Shown: one piece after another, positions 1 to 7,687 of the stretch | Layout of the letters: each line of letters opens with the position of its first letter | Position numbering within the stretch: position 1 is the first letter of the stretch | NCBI GenBank assembly: GCA_015661095.1 | Contig: JACVQI010000010.1 | Coordinates: 1 to 19,167 of the forward strand | Origin: Gammaproteobacteria bacterium | GTDB lineage: Bacteria; Pseudomonadota; Gammaproteobacteria; Eutrophobiales; Eutrophobiaceae | Length of the DNA: 19,167 nt | Direction of reading: 5' to 3' | Translations under genes and position numbers: made by a program | Notes under the pieces: model-generated | The model's input: only the letters and a program-made list of their open reading frames with translations | Told to the model about the DNA's origin: nothing | Databases searched by the model: none

Positions 1-493
1 CTTGCTGATAAGCCTGCAACTGTTTATAGGCCCGGATGGACAGATAAGTCGGGATCAGGGGAACCAGCAAACTATCCGCGGCCAGGAATACATTCTCCGC
101 AGTCAGGGACAGGCTGGGCGGACAGTCAAGAAATACAAAATCATATTCATCAGAGACAGTTCCCAGCATTTCCGCCAAGTGCTGTTGTGAATGCTCGCTG
201 TCCGCCAACATGACATCAAGGTTGCGATTCTTGAAATCGGCCGGGACCAGATCAATATTCGGATAATTGGTTTCCTTGATGGCGTCCGCAAGTGTGCGCT
301 TGTAATTGAGCAGCTTTTTAAAGCCGCCTTTAATTTTCGGCTTGACCCGGAAATAGAAACTGGCCGCCCCCTGCGCATCCAGATCCCAGACCAGCACCCG
401 CTGGCCCTCGCGAGAGGCGGCATAAGCAAGATTGACGGCGGACGTAGTTTTGCCCACGCCGCCCTTGATATTATAGGTTGCCAGCACCCGCAT
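1..493 (-). CDS. ParA/MinD-family partition ATPase (partial, 3' end outside window)
   Basis: The frame is open from an ATG at 491-493 to the left window edge, giving 164 codons of the N-terminal part. It starts MRVLATYNIKGGVGKTTSAV. The deviant Walker A motif KGGVGKT is at residues 10-16 with its signature lysine K10. The A' motif DLDAQGAAS is at 37-45. A Walker B-like FVFLDCPPS carries its aspartate at residue 123. This is the pattern of ParA/Soj/MinD deviant-Walker ATPases, which dimerise on ATP and position DNA, granules or protein complexes on the nucleoid or membrane. The start lies inside the preceding CHAD gene, whose stop is at 471-473, so the two overlap by 23 nt and are probably translationally coupled. 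No parB-like gene is visible on this side, so an orphan ParA that positions another cargo is likelier than a plasmid-type parA. The family is secure; the cargo is unknown. Confidence 0.9.
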   Translation of the reverse strand, partial: MRVLATYNIKGGVGKTTSAVNLAYAASREGQRVLVWDLDAQGAASFYFRVKPKIKGGFKKLLNYKRTLADAIKETNYPNIDLVPADFKNRNLDVMLADSEHSQQHLAEMLGTVSDEYDFVFLDCPPSLSLTAENVFLAADSLLVPLIPTYLSIRAYKQLQAYQQ

Positions 494-2057
494 ATTCAGC
501 CACTGACCTTAACAGCGCTTTGAACTGTTCGCGTGTGCCGGGTTCCGAGAAATGCGCAAACCTCCCTGCGAATTTCGCATACGCCTCCCCTTCCAGTTGA
601 TTATAGGCATCGATCAGATAACGGATACAGGCAACCGTCGCTTCCGGGAAAGCAGCTGCGTTCTCCGCATTACCCGCCAGTCCCTGCAAATATCTCTGTT
701 GTACGTGAAAGTCGACAATCTGGCCAAGTATATTCTGCAACTTGCGGCAATGCATAATCACGTTTTCGATGTCCTGCTGCGGATACAGGGAACGGAATGT
801 TTCCAGCAGATAGCGGAGCTTTTTGGCGGTTTTACGCAGTTCATGCAAGGCTTCCCGGTCACCGCTGCGGCTGACGAGATCCCCCTGCTTCAACATTTTT
901 TGATAAACGCGCCAGATAACCTGATTAGCGATAACCAGCGCCGGTCGCGACCCGGTCGCCGTTTGAAAATGATCCCGCAAACCAGCGGTCAGATAAGCCC
1001 GGCTTTCACTGGCAAAGCCGCGGAATTTTTCAGAATCGAACAACTGTACCAACCGCGTATGCACCCTGTCCCTTTGCTCCGCTAGTGCCACCCGCAACGG
1101 TTCCAGATCGTTCCGCATAGTTACCGGCAACATGGCCAGATGCCTGGGAATATCCAGCAAAAAAACATCCAGATCCCGGTGTTCGCTGGTTGCATTGCTA
1201 AGCCAGGAAAATATTTCCCGGTAATATTTCTCTTTAACCGGCGGCAGCACCTGTTTGATTTGTGTTACCAGAGTACGGCTGCGGCGGTTGGCGATGCGCA
1301 GGTCATGCAAAAATTCCGCATCCAGGTCATCCCGGATTCCTGGCAGGTTTCTTACCATGACATCAATATGAAACAGCAGGGTTTGTGCCAATACCTGACC
1401 GATGCTCATATCCGGATTGAAAGTCAGATTAAATTTGCTGGTGTACCCACCAGGCAGTTTTTTATCCGCGGACAGTATCACCAGCAAGGGATCCCCGTTA
1501 ATATCTGTCCGGCCGATGTCGGCGTCGATTAAATCAAGCAATTGGCTGCAGACATTGTGATAGCCCCGCAATGGATTGAATCTGCAGTTCACCAGGATGC
1601 TGCGATGACGACCCATGCGATCCGGACGCTGGAATTTTTCCAGTTCCATGCGTAGCAACACTTTACCGCCGCTATCCATGACTTCGAATAATTCGACGTT
1701 GACCCGTGCTTCAGCCTGACACAATAACCGGCGCGCGGCCAGAAATTTCGTCAGAAATTCGCGCAGCTTTGACTGCTCGAAATTCCGGGCGAAATCCGGC
1801 TCCTGCTTCAAGATCGTGGTGATTTGATCGCCGCGCCCACCCAATGTGCGCAGCTGACCAGTCAGAGGCTCCACATTATTGGTCTCAAACACATAACCGT
1901 TACGATATAAGCGCCAATCGAAAGTATCGTAATAACGGCGTTGCAGGCTTTGTTTGGGTTTGGCCTCCAACTCGTACTGTTCCTTGATTCGATCAAGGAA
2001 CCTGGTAAATGATCGGATACTGGGAAAATCGCGCTGTATTAGCGGTTTTTTCTTCAC
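471..2057 (-). CDS. CYTH-like/CHAD domain protein
   Basis: A 528-residue protein with two parts. Residues about 10-200 resemble a divergent CYTH (triphosphate tunnel) domain: a helix at 13-30, then RRYYDTFDWRLYRNGYVFE at 40-58, the usual YFDTxDxxLxxxGxxLR signature. A first strand with the metal-binding ExExK is not in its normal place before the helix. Residues about 215-520 form a CHAD domain with its two hallmark basic helices, FLHDLRIANRRSR (249-261) and ALHELRKTAKKLRYLLE (403-419). CHAD domains are known to bind polyphosphate, often at granules. The start is GTG; an in-frame TAA four codons upstream rules out a longer N-terminus, and no good Shine-Dalgarno is seen. It lies 63 nt after purD and overlaps the parA-like gene by 23 nt. 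Polyphosphate binding is likely; triphosphatase activity is doubtful. Confidence 0.88.
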   Translation of the reverse strand: MKKKPLIQRDFPSIRSFTRFLDRIKEQYELEAKPKQSLQRRYYDTFDWRLYRNGYVFETNNVEPLTGQLRTLGGRGDQITTILKQEPDFARNFEQSKLREFLTKFLAARRLLCQAEARVNVELFEVMDSGGKVLLRMELEKFQRPDRMGRHRSILVNCRFNPLRGYHNVCSQLLDLIDADIGRTDINGDPLLVILSADKKLPGGYTSKFNLTFNPDMSIGQVLAQTLLFHIDVMVRNLPGIRDDLDAEFLHDLRIANRRSRTLVTQIKQVLPPVKEKYYREIFSWLSNATSEHRDLDVFLLDIPRHLAMLPVTMRNDLEPLRVALAEQRDRVHTRLVQLFDSEKFRGFASESRAYLTAGLRDHFQTATGSRPALVIANQVIWRVYQKMLKQGDLVSRSGDREALHELRKTAKKLRYLLETFRSLYPQQDIENVIMHCRKLQNILGQIVDFHVQQRYLQGLAGNAENAAAFPEATVACIRYLIDAYNQLEGEAYAKFAGRFAHFSEPGTREQFKALLRSVAEYAGAGNL

Positions 2058-2120
2058 AGGGTAAATTTATTGTTTGCCGGATCCAAAAGCCATTGAAATT
2101 CAACAATCCATTATCTCAGA

Positions 2121-3410
2121 TCAATCCGCTCTCTCTCTGGCCACGGCCCGATAACCAATATCGTCACGATAAAACATGCCACGCCAATTGATCTTTTCAA
2201 CTGCGGCATAAGCCCGGCGTTGCGCGATGGAAACAGATTCGCCCAGTGCCACAACACACATGACTCGACCTCCTGCCGTGACTATGCTGCCATTATTTCT
2301 GATGGTACCAGCATGGAACACCTTGCTCCAGTCTTCAAACTTGTCATCGAGGCCGTAGATGATATCGTTTTTGCTGGCGCTGTTCGGGTAGCCAGCCGAG
2401 GCCAGGACCACGCCCAGCGCCACCTGATCGTCCCATTCGACATTCACCCGATCCAGGTCACCATGCACGGCCGCAAGGCACATAGCAACCAGATCGCTTT
2501 TCAAACGCATCAGGATAGGCTGTGTTTCCGGGTCGCCGAAGCGGCAGTTGAATTCCAACGTCTGCACCTCTCCAGTCGGCGTGATCATCACGCCGGCATA
2601 AAGAAATCCGGTATAGGGCCGGCCTTCCGCGCGCATGCCATCGACAGTCGGCACGATCACTTCGCGCATAATCCGATCGTGAATGGCTGCCGTCACCACC
2701 GGCGCCGGGGAATAGGCGCCCATTCCGCCGGTATTCGGTCCCTGGTCACCGTTATCACGTGCCTTATGATCCTGGGAACTGGCGAGCGGCAGGATGTGCT
2801 CACCATCGCACATGACGATAAAACTGGCTTCTTCGCCGGACAAAAACTGCTCGATGACGACCCGCTGGCCGGCATTTCCGAAACTGTTGCCCGATAACAT
2901 GCCGGTTACCGTCTCGATGGCCTCAGCTTCAGTCTGGGCCACTGTGACACCTTTGCCGGCAGTAAGGCCATCGGCTTTAATCACGATCGGCGCGCCCCGC
3001 TCACGGATATAAGCCACCGCCTCTTTCAAATCAGTGAATGTTGCATAATCGGCGGTGGGAATAGCGTGCCGCTGCAGGAAATCCTTGGTAAACGCCTTGG
3101 ATCCTTCCAGTATGGCGGCGTTCTGGCGTGGACCGAAACAAGCCAGACCGACAGCGGCGAAACTGTCAACGATACCCTTTACTAACGGAGCCTCCGGTCC
3201 AATGATGGTGAGTCCGATATCATAATCCAGGGCGAATCGCTGCAGGGCTTCGATATCGACTGCATCGATAGCGACGTTCTCGACACCGGGTTCGAGCGCT
3301 GTGCCGGCGTTACCCGGCGCAACATAAACCGTTTCCACATCCCTGGATTGCGCGGCCTTCCAGGCCAAGGCATGCTCACGGCCACCACCACCGACGATTA
3401 GTACTTTCAT
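2121..3410 (-). CDS. purD: Phosphoribosylamine--glycine ligase (GAR synthetase)
   Basis: Makes glycinamide ribonucleotide from phosphoribosylamine, glycine and ATP, the second step of purine synthesis, in the cytoplasm. The 429-residue length is that of bacterial PurD. The N-terminal domain begins MKVLIVGGGGREHALAW, and the ATP-grasp region follows: IVIKADGLTAGKGV (142-155), then GDQGPNTGGMGAYSP (221-235), the family signature. The metal and nucleotide site EFNCRFGDPETQ is at 286-297. The gene starts 11 nt after the purH stop, so the two are almost certainly co-transcribed from the fis side. No Shine-Dalgarno is clear in the short spacer, which fits translational coupling. All catalytic motifs look intact. 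Confidence 0.98.
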   Translation of the reverse strand: MKVLIVGGGGREHALAWKAAQSRDVETVYVAPGNAGTALEPGVENVAIDAVDIEALQRFALDYDIGLTIIGPEAPLVKGIVDSFAAVGLACFGPRQNAAILEGSKAFTKDFLQRHAIPTADYATFTDLKEAVAYIRERGAPIVIKADGLTAGKGVTVAQTEAEAIETVTGMLSGNSFGNAGQRVVIEQFLSGEEASFIVMCDGEHILPLASSQDHKARDNGDQGPNTGGMGAYSPAPVVTAAIHDRIMREVIVPTVDGMRAEGRPYTGFLYAGVMITPTGEVQTLEFNCRFGDPETQPILMRLKSDLVAMCLAAVHGDLDRVNVEWDDQVALGVVLASAGYPNSASKNDIIYGLDDKFEDWSKVFHAGTIRNNGSIVTAGGRVMCVVALGESVSIAQRRAYAAVEKINWRGMFYRDDIGYRAVARERAD

Positions 3411-3421
3411 GCTAATGGAAG

Positions 3422-4984
3422 TTAATGTCTGAAATGTCTGATCCCCGTGAACACCATGGCCATATCATGTTCATCGGCGGCGGCTATCACTTCCTCATCA
3501 CGCATCGAGCCGCCAGGTTCTATCACGGCCGTCACACCGGCGGCGGCCGCGGCATCGATACCGTCCCGGAATGGAAAAAAGGCATCAGAGGCCATGACCG
3601 AGCCCGGCACTGGCAAACCCTCATCGGCAGCCTTGATGGCCGCGATGCGGGCGCTGTAGACACGGCTCATCTGGCCGGCGCCAATACCGATAGTACGGTT
3701 ATCACGGACGTAAACAATGGCATTGGATTTCACGAACTTGACAACACGCCACGCAAACAGCATGTCGTTGATTTCCTGGGGACTCGGCCGGCGCTTGCTC
3801 ACGACCTTCAGATTTTCTGCGCCAACTACGGCGTTATCGGCATCCTGAATCAGAAGCCCGCCGCTGACGCGCTTCAACTCCAGTTGCTGGATGGCGGCAC
3901 TACGCGTACCGACGGACAAAATCCGGATCCCCTCCTTTTGCGCCGTAACCTGCAACGCCGCGCTGTCTATAGCCGGCGCGATGATCACTTCCACGAACTG
4001 CCGCTCAATAATCGCCCTGGCCGTAGCCACATCCAGGTCGCGGTTAAAGGCGATAATACCGCCAAAGGCTGAAGTCGGGTCAGTGGCATAGGCCTTGGTA
4101 TATGCCTCCAGGATATTGGCTCCCTGTGCCACGCCACAGGGATTGGCATGTTTGACGATGACACAGGCCGGATCCGCGAACGACAACACGCATTCCAGGG
4201 CGCTGTCGGTATCGGCGATATTGTTATAGGACAGTTCCTTGCCCTGCAATTGCCTGGCATTAGCCAGCGTACCGGGCGGAGCGTCCGCCTGGGTGTAAAA
4301 CGCCGCGGTCTGATGCGGGTTTTCACCATAACGCAATTCCTGTAATTTCCGGAATTGCATGGTGTAAATGTCGGGATAATTCGACCGGGATGCTGCCATG
4401 GTAATACCGCCCAGATAATTCGACACCATGGCGTCATAATTGGTCGTGTGCGCGAACACCTTCCGCGCCAGGTAGAACCTGGTGTCATCCGAAAGCTGGT
4501 TCCGGTTCTGCTTTAGTTCACTAATGACCTTGCCATAATCCGTGTTGTCAATAACCACGCCGACGTAGGCATGATTTTTCGCCGCCGAACGCAACATCGC
4601 GGGGCCACCGATATCTATGTTTTCAATCGCCTCCGCCAAAGTGCAACCGGGGCGTTTGACAGTGGCCTCGAATGGATAGAGATTCACCACGACCAGATCT
4701 ATGGGCGTAATACCATGTGTCCGCATGACAGCGTCATCCGTGCCCCGGCGTCCCAATAAGGCACCATGCACTTTTGGATGCAAGGTCTTGACCCGTCCAT
4801 CCATGATTTCCGGAAAGCCCGTGTAGTCGGAAACCTCCGTCGCCTGCACGCTATGTTCCTTCAGTAAGCGCGCAGTACCGCCGGTGGACAGAATTTTAAT
4901 ATCTAAATCACGCAGTGCTTGGCAAAACTCAACTACGCCGGTCTTATCCGAGACGCTGACCAGGGCTTGTTTGACCTGCGGCAT
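3422..4984 (-). CDS. purH: Bifunctional AICAR transformylase/IMP cyclohydrolase
   Basis: Catalyses the last two steps to IMP: formylation of AICAR with 10-formyl-tetrahydrofolate, then ring closure. The 520-residue length matches the family. The N-terminal cyclohydrolase (MGS-like) domain shows ALVSVSDKTGVVEF (7-20), ILSTGGTARLLKE (31-43) and GRVKTLHPKVHGALLGRR (63-80). The C-terminal transformylase domain shows LRYGENPHQTAAFYT near residue 220 and CVIVKHANPCGVAQG near 265, whose Lys-His pair is catalytic in characterised PurH. It sits 33 nt downstream of fis and 11 nt before purD, so fis-purH-purD reads as one unit. It uses a folate C1 unit, as do the LigM-like enzymes at the other end of the window. 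Confidence 0.98.
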   Translation of the reverse strand: MPQVKQALVSVSDKTGVVEFCQALRDLDIKILSTGGTARLLKEHSVQATEVSDYTGFPEIMDGRVKTLHPKVHGALLGRRGTDDAVMRTHGITPIDLVVVNLYPFEATVKRPGCTLAEAIENIDIGGPAMLRSAAKNHAYVGVVIDNTDYGKVISELKQNRNQLSDDTRFYLARKVFAHTTNYDAMVSNYLGGITMAASRSNYPDIYTMQFRKLQELRYGENPHQTAAFYTQADAPPGTLANARQLQGKELSYNNIADTDSALECVLSFADPACVIVKHANPCGVAQGANILEAYTKAYATDPTSAFGGIIAFNRDLDVATARAIIERQFVEVIIAPAIDSAALQVTAQKEGIRILSVGTRSAAIQQLELKRVSGGLLIQDADNAVVGAENLKVVSKRRPSPQEINDMLFAWRVVKFVKSNAIVYVRDNRTIGIGAGQMSRVYSARIAAIKAADEGLPVPGSVMASDAFFPFRDGIDAAAAAGVTAVIEPGGSMRDEEVIAAADEHDMAMVFTGIRHFRH

Positions 4985-5017
4985 TTGTCTACTCTGAGGT
5001 TTTATTGTTTTGACAGG

Positions 5018-5284
5018 TTAAGTATCCAATCCGTATTTGATCAAGCGATTACGCAAGGTTCCCCTGTTTAAACCCAGAAGTTCCGATGCCCGTCGCATAT
5101 TGCCACGGGTGTGTTGAATGACAACCTCGAACAGCGGTTTTTCGACTTGTGAGATAACCAGTTCATAAAGATCGCTAGTTTGGTGGCCGTCTAAATCCGC
5201 GAAATATTTCTCCATAGCCACTCTAACATTTTCACTCAGGCAGTCAGTCTTGCTTATGTGAATATTTTTCTTTGTCGTTGTCAT
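5018..5284 (-). CDS. fis: Fis-family nucleoid-associated DNA-binding protein
   Basis: An 88-residue protein; Escherichia coli Fis has 98, so this one is slightly short at the N-terminus. Fis is a homodimer that bends DNA, activates rRNA promoters and assists site-specific recombination. The central dimerisation helices run about 38-57 (SDLYELVISQVEKPLFEVVI). The helix-turn-helix occupies 59-86, with TRGNMRRASELLGLNRGTLR at 59-78 closely matching the Fis C-terminal recognition region, which is also shared with NtrC C-termini. Size and lack of other domains make it Fis rather than an NtrC fragment. In many gammaproteobacteria fis lies after dusB; here no dusB precedes it, so it must be driven from the 375-bp gap upstream. 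It is probably the first gene of the purH-purD transcript. Confidence 0.94.
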   Translation of the reverse strand: MTTTKKNIHISKTDCLSENVRVAMEKYFADLDGHQTSDLYELVISQVEKPLFEVVIQHTRGNMRRASELLGLNRGTLRNRLIKYGLDT

Positions 5285-5659
5285 ACAGCCAGATTCTAAT
5301 CAGCAATAGAATTAAATAACCCAGAAATCAGCTTTGTTTGCGCCCTTTGGTTATCAACAACCCTTGTCCAACCCAATCAGGGAATTTGTCTTAAATCGAT
5401 TCCAGATGCAAAAAATTCCTGTGCCTGGCACTAAACCGAATATTACCGGGCAAGGTATGCAGGCAATCAGGTTCCGTAACGCAAGAATTACATCAACAAC
5501 CGGTTTGTGGAGATTAGTTATCATCCTTACCTACCGCTTCTAATAATATCCGGGCGGTTATAGTGGCACCGAAATAATAGCCGGGATTATTCCTTGAGGA
5601 AAGCGGATTCTTGTAAAAATAATTTACTCATTTCGGCAAATGAAAATTGCTTGCTACAA
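5285..5659. other. 375-bp gene-free gap upstream of fis
   Basis: No convincing coding region is seen on either strand. The fis promoter should lie here, reading leftward, but I cannot fix -35/-10 hexamers. The region is AT-rich near the fis end. It contains the imperfect hairpin at 5542-5591. By synteny with other gammaproteobacteria this is where dusB (tRNA-dihydrouridine synthase) would be expected, and I see no recognisable remnant of it. Confidence 0.55.
5542..5591. repeat. Imperfect inverted repeat downstream of the zinc-ribbon gene
   Basis: AATAAT (5542-5547) pairs with ATTATT (5586-5591), with inner CCGG pairing with CCGG and an innermost CGGT/ACCG pair. It lies about 70 nt beyond the stop of the zinc-ribbon gene. 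It could be a transcript-end hairpin, but there is no proper T-run on either side, so an intrinsic terminator is not established. Confidence 0.3.
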
Positions 5660-6643
5660 TTAATGAAACTCGAACTCGAAACTGACTGCCCCGGCTGCGG
5701 AATCGAGGACTTCGAGTACGAAATGGACCGGAAGCTTCGGCGTCATTCCCTGCGCTAAATTAATGCTTTCATCAAGATATTCTTGCGGTTGAAACTGCCG
5801 ATAAGCGAGCAGATTGCCATCGGTATCGAACAGGTTTAATTGTACAACGGGATACGGCTGGATAGTTTGTGACTGATTACTCATGGTTGCGTTGACCAGC
5901 AATGCATTCTGATACCGCGGATGCTCCCGCACATCCCGATTCAATAACTGGATGGCCGCCAGATCACGATGACGGATAGCTGAGCAGTCGATAGATGTAC
6001 ACAGCCGGTTGAACCAGGGAACCGTGTCCGGGTAGCGCCTCATGATAGCATCTCGATTAAACCAGATGATCTGCGTAGTCGCAAACAGCATCAATAGCAA
6101 TATCCCCAAAGCCCATAACAGGCGGCTTAACCAGCCCGGCTTACGCGCCGGCTCAATTGATTCCATGGGAAAATCGAAGTTGGTGGAATGACTCAAACCG
6201 GAAAGTGCTGCTGCCGCTTCGCCGGTGAAGTCTGGTTGTGCGTCTGCACTTCCAGCCTGAGCGGCCAAGGCCGGACTATTTTCAGAGTCATTGCTTACGC
6301 CAGCATCCGCCTTAGTGACTTGCCCCGAGTCCACGCTGGCAATCGCAATTCTGTCAGATTCTGATTCCGGGGGGCGTGGCGATGACCCGGCATTTGTTGC
6401 TAGTTGTTCCGGGACCGGTTTGCTGTTCGCATCCGGAATAATGAAGTCCGGCTCCGGTAGTGGTCGCTGTTGCCTGCCTGGCTGGTCTTCCGGTTTACCC
6501 CGGACCATAGGTTTGTCATGCAGGCGTTCCAATGCATTAAATTGCTCACCGCAAAATCCGCACTTGACCACACCCCTGGCGGCGGCAATCTGCGCGGCAT
6601 AGATATGAAACTGCCGCTGACAACCGGGACAATCAGTGTACAT
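5660..6643 (-). CDS. Zinc-ribbon (MJ0042-type) DUF3426-like membrane protein
   Basis: A 327-residue protein of unknown function. The N-terminus MYTDCPGCQRQFHI with C5/C8 and C28/C31 (VVKCGFCGEQF) forms a four-cysteine zinc ribbon of the MJ0042 type. A long low-complexity linker rich in Pro, Ser and Ala follows (about 45-165). One transmembrane helix is at about 172-194 (LSRLLWALGILLLMLFATTQ). The last 130 residues form a probable periplasmic domain of the DUF3426 type, with a C215/C220 pair. The predicted topology is zinc ribbon in the cytoplasm and C-terminal domain outside. It starts 29 nt after prmA and probably shares its transcript. Its place between prmA and fis is conserved in gammaproteobacteria. 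Family assignment is from recognition of the domain layout; no biochemical role can be given. Confidence 0.85.
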   Translation of the reverse strand: MYTDCPGCQRQFHIYAAQIAAARGVVKCGFCGEQFNALERLHDKPMVRGKPEDQPGRQQRPLPEPDFIIPDANSKPVPEQLATNAGSSPRPPESESDRIAIASVDSGQVTKADAGVSNDSENSPALAAQAGSADAQPDFTGEAAAALSGLSHSTNFDFPMESIEPARKPGWLSRLLWALGILLLMLFATTQIIWFNRDAIMRRYPDTVPWFNRLCTSIDCSAIRHRDLAAIQLLNRDVREHPRYQNALLVNATMSNQSQTIQPYPVVQLNLFDTDGNLLAYRQFQPQEYLDESINLAQGMTPKLPVHFVLEVLDSAAGAVSFEFEFH

Positions 6644-6672
6644 AAAGCATTTTTTAAAATAATTTCCGGCGC

Positions 6673-7551
6673 CTAACGGTTACCATGTAATAAAGCCCAC
6701 TCATCACGATAGACGGGCAAGCCCATCTTAAACCACTGTTTATAACATTCCAGACATTCCTGCGCCTGATTCATCAAAATACCGGATAAGACGATAGCGC
6801 CGCCCGGCTGTACCAGATCGGCAAACACCGGCGCCAATTCCAGCAACGGATTAAACAGGATATTCGCTATCAGAATGTCAGCCGGGGGTGGCTTGCCATC
6901 CGCCACTGCGGCGATCCGGATCTGGTTCAGCAACTGGTTTTTCACGGCGTTGTGCCGAGTAGCCAGCAGCGCCTGCGAATCGATGTCGACAGCACAAACA
7001 CTTTTCGCCCCCAGGCGCGCGGCCGCCAACGCCAATATACCCGAACCACAGCCGTAGTCGATCACAGTCTTGCCGATCAGATCATTGGTCGCCAGCCATT
7101 CCAGACAGAGTGTGGTTGTTGCGTGTTTACCGGTGCCAAAGGCCAGTCCCGGTTCCAGTGTTATAACCGGCAGATTTGTTGGTACTGCCTGTTCCCATTC
7201 CGGTCTGACAACCAGGCGTCCGGCGAATTGCATGGAATGGAATTCCTGCTTATGCGCCTCGCTCCAATTCGCGTCTCGCAAGGTTTCGATGGAGTACCTG
7301 TGTATGTTATCGGTGCCGATCCGGTTGCGGATACAGGCCAGCAGGATATCGATATCGATATCAGGATCCAATAAAGCCGAGACCGAGGTTTGCTGCCACC
7401 AGATGGGACTTGACGGGCTTTCGTTATCGAATATTTTTTCAGCCGACACCGGCTGATAACTTACGCAGCAGGCATTGAACTGCTCTAACAAACCGGTTAG
7501 CGGACCAACCCGATCGGCATGGGTGTCTATTGTCAGGCGCAACCAGGACAT
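6673..7551 (-). CDS. prmA: Ribosomal protein L11 methyltransferase
   Basis: A SAM-dependent enzyme that trimethylates ribosomal protein L11. The 292-residue length is normal for PrmA. The N-terminal substrate-recognition domain starts MSWLRLTID, and the linker holds LEPGLAFGTGKHATT (132-146), a PrmA hallmark. The Rossmann methyltransferase motif I is TVIDYGCGSGILALAA (162-177), with the acidic residue at AVDID (187-191). ILIANILFNPL (226-236) is the catalytic/post-I motif. It is separated from accC by 136 nt in which I see no clear terminator or promoter. All motifs look intact, so I expect an active enzyme. Confidence 0.97.
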   Translation of the reverse strand: MSWLRLTIDTHADRVGPLTGLLEQFNACCVSYQPVSAEKIFDNESPSSPIWWQQTSVSALLDPDIDIDILLACIRNRIGTDNIHRYSIETLRDANWSEAHKQEFHSMQFAGRLVVRPEWEQAVPTNLPVITLEPGLAFGTGKHATTTLCLEWLATNDLIGKTVIDYGCGSGILALAAARLGAKSVCAVDIDSQALLATRHNAVKNQLLNQIRIAAVADGKPPPADILIANILFNPLLELAPVFADLVQPGGAIVLSGILMNQAQECLECYKQWFKMGLPVYRDEWALLHGNR

Positions 7552-7687
7552 CAGTACTTAAATCAAAATAGATCTGGCATTCGCTGGCTCACCCTGCTGG
7601 TCTGCGCATTCATAAATGACCGATTTTGAGTGAGGGGCCTTAAACAGTGGGCGGAAAACATCATTGCCAAACAATACTGATGTACTG

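Noticed and set aside
1..493. The ParA-like gene as evidence of a plasmid or chromosome partition locus
   Set aside because: It sits in a conserved housekeeping neighbourhood, has no visible parB or parS-like sites, and overlaps a CHAD gene. Sequence beyond the left edge is needed to exclude a downstream parB.
552..1085. 177-codon plus-strand frame inside the CHAD gene
   Set aside because: Antisense shadow of the CHAD coding region; no domain signature and no ribosome site.
2220..2897. 225-codon open frame on the plus strand inside purD
   Set aside because: It is the complementary-strand shadow of purD. Its translation has no recognisable motif, while purD has all its catalytic motifs in the opposite frame.
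3425..4072. 215-codon plus-strand frame inside purH
   Set aside because: Antisense shadow of purH; composition is what a GC-rich complementary strand gives by chance.
5334..5543. 69-codon plus-strand frame in the gap before fis
   Set aside because: No ribosome site, no membrane or domain pattern, and irregular composition. The region is better explained as regulatory or lost-gene space.
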